Below are positions 1 to 10,403 of a stretch of 64,000 nt of DNA, piece after piece. The notes below the pieces were generated by a model that saw only the letters and a list, made by a program, of their open reading frames with translations, did no database searches and was not told the DNA's origin. Source of the stretch: Nocardioides ferulae (GTDB lineage Bacteria > Actinomycetota > Actinomycetes > Propionibacteriales > Nocardioidaceae). Within the stretch, counting starts at the first letter, position 1; every line of letters starts with the position of its first letter. Where the stretch lies: positions 38,452 to 102,451 of the forward strand of contig NZ_QZVR01000022.1 of NCBI RefSeq assembly GCF_003660455.1, read 5' to 3'. The position numbers were made by a program, and so were the translations under genes.

Positions 1-639
1 GAACCTGCGCTTGGCCCGCCCGAGAAGCAGCGTGGCCAGGACGGCCAGGGCGACGACGCCGAGGATGGTGCCGCGCAGCACCCACGTCACCTGCCGGTCG
101 GCGCTGCGGACCCGGGCGTCGAGCGCACCCTGGGTCTGCTGGTGGGCGGACAGCACATCGGCATAGAGCTCGTCACCGGCTCGAGACAGCCGGCGCTCCT
201 GCTGGAGCGAGCCGGCGGCTCCCTCGCCCGTCCTGGCGATGCGCGGCGCGGCGTAGTCGGAGATCCACAGCCCGACGGCCTCCTCCTGCTCGGACACCAG
301 CCGGGACAGCCCGGAGGAGCCGGCGACGGCGGCTCGGACCTGCCCCTGGTGCCCGGAGAGGCGCGAGCGCGCCTGGTCGTAGGCGTCGACGGCGGAGGGC
401 TCCCGGGTCAGCGCCCAGTCGGACGTCGCGGCGTCCATCTCGGTGAGGTCCTGCAGGACCGCCCGGTTCGCCGCCACCGCGGGCTCGAGGTCACCGGTGA
501 GCCTGCTGACCGCGACACTCGCGGCCACCACGCCCGCGACGGCAACCAGGGCCACCACGCAGACCACCGCACCCACTCGGGCCAGCACCGCGGTGACCAG
601 CCCTGCCACCGTGCGTCCGTTGCTCGCTCCGAGCGCCAT
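1..639 (-). CDS. Membrane sensor protein, N-terminal part (cut by window edge)
   Basis: Only the first 213 residues are present; the gene runs off the left edge with no stop. The protein starts with a hydrophobic segment (about residues 10-40), continues with roughly 140 mostly helical, charged residues, and reaches a second hydrophobic segment (about residues 185-207) just before the edge. This layout, two membrane helices around a helical extracytoplasmic domain, is that of CHASE3-like or four-helix-bundle input domains of sensor kinases and phosphatases. The output domain is not visible, so kinase, cyclase or phosphatase cannot be decided. ATG at 639 has an AGGGGG box 9 bases upstream; an in-frame ATG at 648 abuts that box and is less likely. 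The response regulator gene lies directly upstream on the same strand, so the two are probably partners. Confidence 0.7.
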   Translation of the reverse strand, partial: MALGASNGRTVAGLVTAVLARVGAVVCVVALVAVAGVVAASVAVSRLTGDLEPAVAANRAVLQDLTEMDAATSDWALTREPSAVDAYDQARSRLSGHQGQVRAAVAGSSGLSRLVSEQEEAVGLWISDYAAPRIARTGEGAAGSLQQERRLSRAGDELYADVLSAHQQTQGALDARVRSADRQVTWVLRGTILGVVALAVLATLLLGRAKRRF

Positions 640-809
640 GTCGAGCATCCCCCTGCCTGAGTTCCCCCGCACAGACTCGGCAGGGGCCGAGTCCGCTCCG
701 CCCACCGTAACGCCCGGTGGCGTGAGACGGGCGACACTTCGCTCCGCACGGCGCGTCTGTTGAGCGGCTGTGGCGAAGTTGTGGACTTGTCCTCACGATC
801 GGTCGCCGG

Positions 810-826
810 GGAGCCACGAAGGCTCC
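810..826 (-). terminator. Small hairpin downstream of the response regulator
   Basis: GGAGCC and GGCTCC form a perfect 6-bp stem around a 5-base loop, 16 bases past the response-regulator stop codon on the minus strand. There is no T tract. It may attenuate transcription into the sensor gene, but the stem is short and the call is weak. Confidence 0.25.
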
Positions 827-841
827 GGCCGGAGACCCGCC

Positions 842-1213
842 CTAGTGGGCGCGGGCGAGCAGCGCCTCGACGCGCGAGGCCAGCTCACGCGGGCTGAACG
901 GCTTGGTGATGTAGTCGTCGGCACCGGAGTCGAACCCGGTCTCGACGTCGGACTCCTGGGCGCGGGCGGTGAGCAGGATGACCGGCAGGTCGGCCAGACC
1001 CGGGTCTGCCCGGATCGCGCGGATCGCCTCGAGCCCTGAGACACCGGGCATCATCACGTCGAGCACCGCCAGGTCGGGGCGTCTGGCCTGGCAGGCCTCC
1101 ACCGCGGCCGCACCGTCTGCGACTGCCACGATGTCGTGCCCGAGCGTGGAGAGCTTGAACTCGACCAGCTCACGGATGTCGACGTCGTCGTCGGCCACCA
1201 GGATCCGTGCCAC
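842..1213 (-). CDS. Single-domain response regulator (CheY-like receiver)
   Basis: The 123-residue protein is a complete receiver domain with no output domain. The acidic pocket is at D8-D9-D10, the phosphorylated aspartate is D52 in LDVMMPG, the switch threonine is T82 in LLTAR and the conserved lysine is K104 in TKPF. Stand-alone receivers act by protein contact, for example in phosphorelays or by regulating a phosphatase or cyclase. The truncated sensor 200 bases downstream on the same strand is the likely partner (inference from adjacency). A TAGGCT -10-like box on the minus strand at about 1309-1314 would give a leader of roughly 90 bases. The receiver call is firm; the output pathway is not visible. 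Confidence 0.93.
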   Translation of the reverse strand: MARILVADDDVDIRELVEFKLSTLGHDIVAVADGAAAVEACQARRPDLAVLDVMMPGVSGLEAIRAIRADPGLADLPVILLTARAQESDVETGFDSGADDYITKPFSPRELASRVEALLARAH

Positions 1214-1382
1214 GACATCCCCTTCCCCTCTGGGTTCTGCGTGACTGCCCGCGGAGTGTGCGGGGTCGCGTTGCGGGAGTCGCCCACTGCCACGCCCGTT
1301 CGGGGTTCAGCCTATCCGCGATCTGGGCGCCGCGTCGGAACTCGCCGCAGAGTCCGGCGCCCGGCGTCCGCACAGAACGGTG

Positions 1383-3422
<2,040 letters not shown>

Positions 3423-3515
3423 GTGAGGTCCTTCCCACGTATCAGTGCCGCAGCAGCCGCGATGGACTGTCGGCAACGGGGTCTGGCTCTCCTCGCCGCA
3501 GCAGAGCGGAGTGGC

Positions 3516-3534
3516 GTGCGGACGAGGTCCGCAC
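3516..3534 (-). promoter_or_regulatory. rho: Hairpin in the rho leader
   Basis: GTGCGGAC and GTCCGCAC form a perfect 8-bp stem with a 3-base loop, about 95 bases before the rho start and downstream of the predicted promoter, so it would lie in the 5' leader RNA. Rho genes are commonly autoregulated by attenuation in the leader; whether this stem takes part is inference. Confidence 0.45.
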
Positions 3535-3600
3535 AAGAGGGAGAGTGTGTGCACCTGGGCTCGGCCGCAGGCACTGCGCCAGGATCTGCGGCGCCCGGCA

Positions 3601-3609
3601 AATGTAGCA
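3601..3609 (-). promoter_or_regulatory. rho: Extended -10 promoter element for rho
   Basis: On the minus strand the sequence is TGCTACATT, which fits an extended -10 element (TG-N-TANNNT). No clear -35 is seen, as is usual for extended -10 promoters. It predicts a leader of about 170 bases before the rho GTG and lets rho be transcribed separately from thrB upstream. Confidence 0.5.
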
Positions 3610-3653
3610 CCAGGCTCGCGGCTTGTGGCATCGGACACCCCAGCTGGGACCGG

Positions 3654-4565
3654 TCAGGCCAGCACCCGGGCACCCTCGACGTCGACGGCCAGGTGGTGGG
3701 CGGTCCAACCCTGCGGTGCCCGGGCCAGCAACCGTCGCGTGGTCGGCGCCTCGGAGGCCTCCGAGAAGGCCAACACGGTCGGGCCGGCACCCGAGATGAC
3801 CGCCGGCACACGCTCGGCTCGCAGCCGCTCGACCAGCTCCAGCGAGGCCGGCATCGCCGTCCTGCGGTAGCCCTGGTGCAGGTAGTCGCGGGTGGCCAGG
3901 AACAGGTGCTCGGGCTGGCCCGCCAGGGCGGCCACCAGCAGGGCCGCACGACCGGCGTCCGCGGCGGCGTCCGCGTGGGGCACCTGAGCGGGCAACAGCG
4001 TCCGGGCGGTCCGGGTGCTCACCAAGTCCGGGGGCACGAACACGACCACGCCCACCCGCGGGTCGACCGCGGACGGGACCGCGAAGAACGCCTCGTCCTG
4101 GCGGCCGGAGATGACGAACCCACCGAACAGGGCCGGGGCGACGTTGTCGGGGTGACCCTCGAGCGTCGCGGCCAACCGGAACAGCGCATCGTCGTCGAGG
4201 AGCAGCGAGCCGCCCGCCACCAACGCCCGAGCCAGCACCAGCCCACCCACGATCGCCGCCGAGGACGAGCCGAGGCCGCGGGCATGCGGTACGACGTTGC
4301 CGCACGAGAGACGCAGGCCGGGCGGCCGGGCGCCCATCTCGGTGAACGCCGCGCGCATCGCCCGCACCACCAGGTGCCGCTCGTCACGGGGCAGCTGCTC
4401 CGCCCCCGCGCCGGTCACCTCGATGCTCAGCCCGTCGGCGACCACCTCGGCCTCGAGGTGGTCGCGCAGCCCCAGCGCCAGTCCGAGCGAGTCGAATCCG
4501 GGCCCCAGGTTGGCCGAGGTGGCCGGGACCGAGACTCGGACCGGACCCTCGACGAAGGTCACCAC
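3654..4565 (-). CDS. thrB: Homoserine kinase
   Basis: Homoserine kinase phosphorylates homoserine to O-phosphohomoserine with ATP, the step before threonine synthase. The 303-residue protein is a GHMP kinase: the N-terminal substrate region VPATSANLGPGFDSLG is at 13-28 and the ATP-binding glycine/serine motif PHARGLGSSSAA at 93-104. A C-terminal ISGAGPTVLAF segment matches the third GHMP motif. Length is normal for the family. It starts 7 bases after the thrC stop codon, so it is co-transcribed as the last gene of the argS-lysA-hom-thrC-thrB run. The start is one of two successive GTG codons. Confidence 0.97.
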   Translation of the reverse strand: MVTFVEGPVRVSVPATSANLGPGFDSLGLALGLRDHLEAEVVADGLSIEVTGAGAEQLPRDERHLVVRAMRAAFTEMGARPPGLRLSCGNVVPHARGLGSSSAAIVGGLVLARALVAGGSLLLDDDALFRLAATLEGHPDNVAPALFGGFVISGRQDEAFFAVPSAVDPRVGVVVFVPPDLVSTRTARTLLPAQVPHADAAADAGRAALLVAALAGQPEHLFLATRDYLHQGYRRTAMPASLELVERLRAERVPAVISGAGPTVLAFSEASEAPTTRRLLARAPQGWTAHHLAVDVEGARVLA

Positions 4566-4572
4566 GGCCGGT

Positions 4573-5664
4573 TCAGGCCAGACCCGCCGCGGACGCGGCG
4601 GCGCCCACGTCGGGCTCGATCACGGTGTCGACGATCGGCCCGACGCCCTCCAGCGCGGTGACGGTGTCCTTGAGCCCGTGACCGGTGACCGTCAACACGA
4701 CCGTCTTGCCGGCATAGGACTCGCCCTGCTCGAGCTCCTGCAGCAACCCGGCGACGCCCGCGGCCGACGCCGGCTCGACGAACACCCCGTCGTGGCGGGC
4801 GAGCAGCCGCTGGGCGGCCAGGATCTGGTCGTCGGTCACCGAGGCGAAGCGCCCCCCGGACTCGTCACGCGCCGCCTCGGCCAGCTTCCACGACGCCGGG
4901 TTGCCGATGCGGATGGCGGTGGCCTTGGTCTCGGGGTCGGGGAACGGCTCCCCCGTCACCAGCGGCGCGGCGCCGGCAGCCTGGAAGCCGCGCATCACCG
5001 GGGTGCGGGTCGCGGCCCCGCGGGCGGCGTACTGCGTGTAGCCCAGCCAGTACGCCGAGATGTTGCCGGCATTGCCCACCGGCAGCAGGTGGAAGTCGGG
5101 CGCGTCTCCGAGGAAGTCGACGATCTCGAACGCCGCGGTCTTCTGTCCCTCCAGCCGGGCCGGGTTCACCGAGTTGACCAGCGCGACCGGGAACTCCTCG
5201 GCGAGCCCGCGGGCCAGCCGCAGGCAGTCGTCGAAGTTGCCGCGCACCATGATCACCTGGGCGCCGTGGACGATCGCCTGCGCCATCTTGCCGGCGGCGA
5301 TCTTGCCCTCGGGGACCAGGACCAGCGGCTTGAGGCCGGACTTGGCGGCGTAGGCGGCCATCGAGGCCGAGGTGTTGCCGGTGGAGGCGCAGACCACCGC
5401 CTCGGCGCCCTGGTGCCGCGCCACCGAGATCGCGGCGGTCATGCCGCGGTCCTTGAAGGAGCCGGTCGGGTTGTCGCCCTCGACCTTGAGGTGCACCTGG
5501 GCGCCGGTGAGGCCCGACAGCCAGCCGGAGTGCACCAGCGGCGTGCCCCCCTCGCGCAGCGTGACGGCCTCGACGCCAACAGGCAGGTCGAGCAGCGGGC
5601 GGTACTCCTCGATCACCCCGCGCCACTGATGCGTGTGGACGGCCCTGGCCTCGACGGTGCTCAT
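4573..5664 (-). CDS. thrC: Threonine synthase
   Basis: This PLP enzyme converts O-phosphohomoserine to threonine and phosphate. The 363-residue length and the absence of an extended N-terminal domain match the short actinobacterial form. The PLP lysine is K71 in NPTGSFKDRG, and the phosphate-binding loop is PVGNAGN near residue 200. ATG at 5664 overlaps the hom stop codon as ATGA, so translation is coupled to homoserine dehydrogenase upstream and thrB follows directly downstream. Together hom, thrC and thrB give the whole branch from aspartate semialdehyde to threonine. Confidence 0.97.
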   Translation of the reverse strand: MSTVEARAVHTHQWRGVIEEYRPLLDLPVGVEAVTLREGGTPLVHSGWLSGLTGAQVHLKVEGDNPTGSFKDRGMTAAISVARHQGAEAVVCASTGNTSASMAAYAAKSGLKPLVLVPEGKIAAGKMAQAIVHGAQVIMVRGNFDDCLRLARGLAEEFPVALVNSVNPARLEGQKTAAFEIVDFLGDAPDFHLLPVGNAGNISAYWLGYTQYAARGAATRTPVMRGFQAAGAAPLVTGEPFPDPETKATAIRIGNPASWKLAEAARDESGGRFASVTDDQILAAQRLLARHDGVFVEPASAAGVAGLLQELEQGESYAGKTVVLTVTGHGLKDTVTALEGVGPIVDTVIEPDVGAAASAAGLA

Positions 5665-6986
5665 TCGCTCTCTCCCTCCACGCGCATCACGGACGTGACC
5701 TCGCGGACGATCTCCAGGTGGCGCAGTGTCTCGACGGTGGCGCTGAGCTGGGCGTCGGTGGCCTCGTGCGAGACCACCACCAGCTGCGCGTCGAGGTCGC
5801 GGCCCTCCTGCCGGACGGTCTGGATCGAGACCCCGTGCTCGGAGAACGCGGTCGCGACCTGGGCGAGCACCCCGGCGCGGTCGTCGACGTCGATCGCCAC
5901 GTGGTAGCGGGTCCGGGTCTCGCCCATCGGCAGCACCCGCCGGTCGGCGTACGCCGATTCGCCGACGCCGCGGGCCCCGGCCAGCGCGTTGCGGGCCACC
6001 GTGACCAGGTCGCCGAGGACCGCGGAGGCGGTGGGCGAGCCGCCGGCACCGGGGCCGTAGAACATCAGCTGTCCGGCCGCCTCGGACTCGACGAACACCG
6101 CGTTGTAGGCCTCACGCACCGAGGCCAGCGGGTGGGAGCGCGGGATCATCGCCGGGTGCACCCGCACCGCGACGGCCGGCTCGTCGGCGTCCTCGCGCAG
6201 CTCACAGATCGCCAGCAGCTTCACCACGCAACCCATGTCGCGGGCCGAGGCCACGTCGGCGGCGGTGACGTCGGAGATGCCCTCGCGGTGCACATCGGCC
6301 GCGGTCACCCGGGAGTGGAAGGCCAGCGAGGCCAGGATCGCCGCCTTCGCGGCCGCGTCGAAGCCCTCGACGTCGGCGGTGGGGTCGGCCTCTGCGTAGC
6401 CGAGGTCCTGGGCCTCCTCGAGCGCCTCGGAGAAGCCGGTGCCGGCGGTGTCCATGCGGTCGAGGATGAAGTTGGTGGTGCCGTTGACGATGCCGAGCAC
6501 CCGGGTCACCCGGTCGCCGGCGAGCGACTCGCGCAACGGCCGCAGGATCGGGATCGCGCCCGCCACGGCGGCCTCGTAGTAGAGGTCGCGTCCGGCCTTC
6601 TCGGCGGCCTCGAACAGCGTCGGGCCGTCCTCGGCGAGCAGCGCCTTGTTGGCGGTCACCACCGAGGCGCCGTTCTCGAGGGCGGCGAGGATCAGCGACC
6701 GGGCCGGCTCGATGCCGCCGATCACCTCGATCACGAGGTCGATGTCGGGGCGCGAGACCAGGCCGTGGGCGTCGGTGGTCAGCAGGCCCTCGGGCACCTC
6801 GACCTCGCGCGGCGCGTCGAGGCGCCGCACCGCGACCCCACCGAGCTCGAGGCGCGCGCCCACCCGGGCCGCCAGCTCCTCGGACTGCTCGTCGATCAGG
6901 CGCACCACCTGCGACCCCACCGAGCCGCAGCCCAGCACGGCCACCCGCAGCGGCTTGTCCGCCCTCCCGGCGTCACTCGTGCTCAC
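5661..6986 (-). CDS. hom: Homoserine dehydrogenase
   Basis: The enzyme reduces aspartate semialdehyde to homoserine, the branch point to threonine and methionine. The 441-residue protein has an N-terminal Rossmann motif LGCGSVGSQVV (about 18-28), a central catalytic domain and a C-terminal ACT domain beginning near residue 355 (DDRAGVLAQVATAFSEHGVS), which usually mediates feedback inhibition by threonine. The GTG start at 6986 overlaps the lysA stop codon as GTGA. Length and domain order are typical for Gram-positive Hom. Confidence 0.97.
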   Translation of the reverse strand: MSTSDAGRADKPLRVAVLGCGSVGSQVVRLIDEQSEELAARVGARLELGGVAVRRLDAPREVEVPEGLLTTDAHGLVSRPDIDLVIEVIGGIEPARSLILAALENGASVVTANKALLAEDGPTLFEAAEKAGRDLYYEAAVAGAIPILRPLRESLAGDRVTRVLGIVNGTTNFILDRMDTAGTGFSEALEEAQDLGYAEADPTADVEGFDAAAKAAILASLAFHSRVTAADVHREGISDVTAADVASARDMGCVVKLLAICELREDADEPAVAVRVHPAMIPRSHPLASVREAYNAVFVESEAAGQLMFYGPGAGGSPTASAVLGDLVTVARNALAGARGVGESAYADRRVLPMGETRTRYHVAIDVDDRAGVLAQVATAFSEHGVSIQTVRQEGRDLDAQLVVVSHEATDAQLSATVETLRHLEIVREVTSVMRVEGESE

Positions 6987-8434
6987 GCGTCATCACCCAT
7001 CTCGCCCATCTCACCGAAATCGACGGTACCGCCGGCATCGCCCACGTCCGTCGCCAGCAGGTCGTCCTCAGTCTCGCGCCGGACGACGACCCGGGCCACG
7101 CCGTCCCGCACCGCGACCACCGGGGGCCGCAGCAGGTGGTTGTAGTTGGAGGCCATCGAGCGACAGTAGGCCCCGGTGCCGGGCACCGCGACCAGGTCGC
7201 CGGGCGCCAGGTCGCCGGGCACGAACTCGTCCTTGACCACGATGTCGCCGGCCTCGCAGTGCTTGCCGACCACCCGCCCCAGCAGCGGCGCCGCCGACGA
7301 GGCGCGGGAGGCCAGCGTGCAGGAGTAGTCGGCGTCGTAGAGGGCGGTGCGGATGTTGTCGCTCATGCCGCCGTCGACCGAGACGTAGGTGCGGCTGGCG
7401 CCGCCGTCGAGCGCGACCCGCTTCACGGTGCCGACCTCGTAGACCGTGCACATCGCCGGCCCGACGATGGCCCGGCCGGGCTCGATGGAGAGCCGCGGCT
7501 CCGCCACGCCCAGCGCTCGGCACTCGTGCTCGACGATCTTGGTCATCTCGGTGGCCAGCTGCGCCGGGTCGGCCGGGTCGTCCTGGGTCGTGTAGGCGAT
7601 GCCGAACCCGCCGCCGAGGTCCATCTCGGGCATCGTGACGCCCAGCTCCTCGCTGACCCGCGCGTGCAGGGCCAGCACTCGCCGGGCGGCCACCTCGAAG
7701 CCGGAGGAGTCGAAGATCTGCGACCCGATGTGGGAGTGCAGGCCGAGCAGCTCCAGCCCCGGGGCCGCGAGCACGCGGCGTACCGCCTCGAGGGCATCGC
7801 CCGCGTTGATCGAGAACCCGAACTTCTGGTCCTCGTGCGCGGTGGCGATGTATTCGTGGGTGTGCGCCTCCACGCCGGCGGTGACGCGGACCATCACGGG
7901 GGCGACCGCGTCCAGCTCGGTGGCGATCCGTGCGAGCCGCTCGATCTCGTGGAAGGAGTCGACGATGATCCGGCCCACCCCGAGCCGCACCGCCCGGCGC
8001 AGCTCGGCCTCGGACTTGTTGTTGCCGTGGAAGCCGATGTGGGCGGGGTCGAACCCGGCCCGCTCGGCGACCGCGAGCTCACCGCCGGAGCAGACGTCGA
8101 GGCGCAGCCCCTCCTCGGCGACCCAGCGAGCCACCGCGGTGCACAGGAACGCCTTGCCGGCGTAGTAGACGTCGTAGCCCGCGAAGCCGTCACGGAACGC
8201 CCGGGCCCGGGCCCGGAAGTCGGCCTCGTCGAGGACGTACGCCGGGGAGCCGTGCTCGGCGACCAGGTCGGGCAGCCGGACCCCACCGACCTCGAGCACC
8301 CCGTCGACCTTGCGTGCGGTCGCCGACCACAGCAGCGGCACCAGCGAGTTGACGTCGGCGGGCTCGCGGAGCCACATCGGCCCCTTCAGCGCTCCCTCGG
8401 CATGGGCCCAGCCGGCCTCGTGCGCGCGCACCAC
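6983..8434 (-). CDS. lysA: Diaminopimelate decarboxylase
   Basis: LysA decarboxylates meso-diaminopimelate to lysine. The 483-residue protein has the PLP lysine K94 in YYAGKAFLC, the HSHIGSQ motif of the fold-III barrel, and EPGRAIVG near the middle for phosphate binding. The GTG start at 8434 has GAGGAGG at correct spacing, and the N-terminus (MVRAHEAG...) resembles that of Streptomyces LysA, where the protein also begins before the barrel. It sits 25 bases downstream of argS and overlaps hom by 4 bases. The argS-lysA pairing is a known actinobacterial arrangement. Confidence 0.97.
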   Translation of the reverse strand: MVRAHEAGWAHAEGALKGPMWLREPADVNSLVPLLWSATARKVDGVLEVGGVRLPDLVAEHGSPAYVLDEADFRARARAFRDGFAGYDVYYAGKAFLCTAVARWVAEEGLRLDVCSGGELAVAERAGFDPAHIGFHGNNKSEAELRRAVRLGVGRIIVDSFHEIERLARIATELDAVAPVMVRVTAGVEAHTHEYIATAHEDQKFGFSINAGDALEAVRRVLAAPGLELLGLHSHIGSQIFDSSGFEVAARRVLALHARVSEELGVTMPEMDLGGGFGIAYTTQDDPADPAQLATEMTKIVEHECRALGVAEPRLSIEPGRAIVGPAMCTVYEVGTVKRVALDGGASRTYVSVDGGMSDNIRTALYDADYSCTLASRASSAAPLLGRVVGKHCEAGDIVVKDEFVPGDLAPGDLVAVPGTGAYCRSMASNYNHLLRPPVVAVRDGVARVVVRRETEDDLLATDVGDAGGTVDFGEMGEMGDDA

Positions 8435-8459
8435 AGCAGCGTCCTCCTCGGTCGGCCGG

Positions 8460-10124
8460 TCACATCCGCTCGGGCGCCGAGACGCCGAGCAGAGCGAGGC
8501 CGTTGGCGAGCACGGTGCGGGTCGCGCCGACCAGGACCAGCCGGGCGCGGTGCAGACCGGTGGTCTCCTCGTCGCCCATCGGCAGCACCCGGCAGGTGTC
8601 GTAGAAGCGGTGGTAGACCCCGGCGAGCTCCTCGAGGTAGCGCGCGACCCGGTGCGGCTCGCGCAGCTCGGCGGCGCTGGCGACCACCCGCGGGAACTCG
8701 GCCAGCGAACGCAGCAGGTCGCCCTCCTTGCTGTGGGTGAGCAGCTCGGGGTCGAAGCCGTCGGTGGACAGCTCGATGCCGAGGTCGCCGGCGTTGCGCA
8801 GGATCGAGGAGATCCGGGCGTGGGCGTACTGCACGTAGAACACCGGGTTGTCGCTGGACTGCTTGGTGATCTCGGCGATGTCGAGGGCGAGCGGGGAGTC
8901 GGCCGGGTAGCGCGCGAGGGAGTAGCGCAGCGCGTCGGTGCCGATCTCGTCGATCAGCTCCTCCAGGGACACGATCTCGCCGGCCCGCTTGGACAGCCGC
9001 ACCTCCTCGCCGCCGCGCAGGATCTTCACCAGCTGCCCGATGAGCACCTCGATGTTGCGCTCGGGGTCGTCTCCGGCGCAGGCGGCCATCGCCTTGAGCC
9101 GGCCGACGTAGCCGTGGTGGTCGGCGCCGAGGAGGTAGATGCAGCGGTCGAAGCCCCGGGCGCGCTTGTTGACGTAGTACGCCGTGTCGCTGGCGAAGTA
9201 GGTCAGCTCGCCGTTGCTGCGGATCAGCACCCGGTCCTTGTCGTCGCCGAAGTCGGTGGTGCGCATCCACAGCGCGCCGTCGGCGTCGTAGAGGTGGCCC
9301 TGGGCGCGCAGCTTCTCCAGCCCGGTGGCGACGTCGTCGCTGTCGTGCAGGCTGCGCTCGGAGAACCACACGTCGAAGACGGTGTTGAACCGCGCCAGCT
9401 GCTCCTGCTGGTCGGCCAGCTGCAGCGCGTAGCCCTTCTCGCGGAAGGCGACCAGCCGCTCGTCGTCGGGCAGCTCGAGCACCGACGGGTCGTCGGCGAC
9501 GATCTGCTTGGCGAGGTCGGCGACGTAGGCCCCGTGGTAGCCGTCCTCCGGAGTCGGCTCGCCGAGGGCAGCCGCCGCGATCGAGGCACCGAACAGGTCC
9601 ATCTGGTTGCCGCGGTCGTTGATGTAGAACTCCCGGGTGACGACCGCGCCGGCCGCGGCGAGCACCCGGGCGACGGCGTCGCCGACGACCGCCCACCGGG
9701 TGTGCCCGAGGTGGAGGGGGCCGGTCGGGTTCGCCGAGATGAACTCGACGTTGATCCGCTCGCCCTGCAGGGTCTCGGTGTGGCCGTAGCGCGCGCCGGC
9801 GTCGACGATCTGCGCCGCGACCACGCCCTGGGCGCCGGCGGCGACGGTGATGTTGAGGAAGCCCGGGCCCGCGATGTCGACGCCGGCGATGCCGTCGACG
9901 CCCTCGAGGCGGCTCTGGACGAGGGTGGCCAGCTCGCGCGGGTTGACGCCGGCCTTCTTGGCCAGCTGGAGCGCGACGTTGGTGGCGTAGTCGCCGTGCT
10001 CCCGAGATCGCGGACGCTCCACCTTCACCGAGGTCGGGACGCCGTCCGGCAGGGTGAAGGCACCCTCGAGGGACAGCGTCGTCAGGACGTCGACGATCGC
10101 GGTGGAGAGCTGCTCAGGAGTCAC
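8460..10124 (-). CDS. argS: Arginyl-tRNA synthetase
   Basis: ArgS charges tRNA-Arg. With a start at GTG 10124 the protein has 554 residues. It shows the N-terminal Add-1 domain (about 1-95), the class I HIGH signature as HLGH at 138-141 within PTGPLHLGHTR, a KMSKS-equivalent VRLSKRAG, and an all-helical anticodon-binding C-terminus ending VSAPERM. An in-frame extension upstream to 10235 is rejected because TACGCT sits 6 bases before GTG 10124, indicating a leaderless transcript starting there. It heads the run argS-lysA-hom-thrC-thrB. A tRNA-Arg gene lies 140 bases away in the opposite direction. Confidence 0.95.
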   Translation of the reverse strand: MTPEQLSTAIVDVLTTLSLEGAFTLPDGVPTSVKVERPRSREHGDYATNVALQLAKKAGVNPRELATLVQSRLEGVDGIAGVDIAGPGFLNITVAAGAQGVVAAQIVDAGARYGHTETLQGERINVEFISANPTGPLHLGHTRWAVVGDAVARVLAAAGAVVTREFYINDRGNQMDLFGASIAAAALGEPTPEDGYHGAYVADLAKQIVADDPSVLELPDDERLVAFREKGYALQLADQQEQLARFNTVFDVWFSERSLHDSDDVATGLEKLRAQGHLYDADGALWMRTTDFGDDKDRVLIRSNGELTYFASDTAYYVNKRARGFDRCIYLLGADHHGYVGRLKAMAACAGDDPERNIEVLIGQLVKILRGGEEVRLSKRAGEIVSLEELIDEIGTDALRYSLARYPADSPLALDIAEITKQSSDNPVFYVQYAHARISSILRNAGDLGIELSTDGFDPELLTHSKEGDLLRSLAEFPRVVASAAELREPHRVARYLEELAGVYHRFYDTCRVLPMGDEETTGLHRARLVLVGATRTVLANGLALLGVSAPERM

Positions 10125-10191
10125 CGGTCCAGCGTATCGGCGACCGACCCGGTCCCTTGCATCGATATCCGGCCTGGGATGCCCGGGCCGA

Positions 10192-10222
10192 TTGCGCGCC
10201 GGTCGCGGGTCGGCTGTAGGGT
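10192..10222 (+). promoter_or_regulatory. Predicted promoter of tRNA-Arg
   Basis: TTGCGC (10192-10197) and TAGGGT (10217-10222) are separated by 19 bases and end 41 bases before the mature tRNA. The spacing is slightly long, but both boxes resemble the actinobacterial housekeeping consensus. Confidence 0.45.
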
Positions 10223-10263
10223 GACGCGCAGCCACCTCGACGGTGTCGTCGTCGCGGCAGCAT

Positions 10264-10336
10264 GCCTCCGTAGCTCAGGGGATAGAGCACTGGTTTCCGG
10301 TACCAGGAGTCGCAGGTTCGAATCCTGCCGGGGGCG
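10264..10336 (+). tRNA. tRNA-Arg (anticodon CCG)
   Basis: A full cloverleaf of 73 bases can be drawn. The acceptor stem pairs GCCTCCG with CGGGGGC, the D arm contains AGCTCAGGGGATAGAGC, the anticodon stem CTGGT/ACCAG encloses the loop TTCCGGT with anticodon CCG, and the T arm is GCAGG-TTCGAAT-CCTGC. The discriminator base is G. CCA is not encoded: the bases that follow are CCC. The anticodon reads CGG arginine codons, which are common in this GC-rich genome. Confidence 0.97.
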
Positions 10337-10364
10337 CCCACGCAGGTTCACTCGCACCACATCG

Positions 10365-10398
10365 CAGGCCCGGCGGACCGACAGGTCCACCGGGCCTG
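10365..10398. terminator. Bidirectional hairpin between tRNA-Arg and the LCP gene
   Basis: CAGGCCCGG-C-GGACC pairs with GGTCC-A-CCGGGCCTG around a 4-base loop: 14 base pairs with one internal mismatch. It lies 29 bases after the tRNA and 6 bases before the stop codon of the convergent LCP gene, so it can terminate both. No strong T tract is present, as is usual in this group. Confidence 0.75.
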
Positions 10399-10403
10399 AT
10401 CCG

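Noticed and set aside
10125..10200. T-box or attenuator leader for the argS-lysA-hom-thr run
   Set aside because: The predicted start of transcription is at the argS start codon, leaving no leader RNA.
10114..10341. Reading frame antisense to tRNA-Arg giving GRIRTCDSWYRKPVLYPLSYGG-like protein
   Set aside because: It is the reverse translation of a tRNA, a well-known false annotation; no ribosome site or homologue with function.
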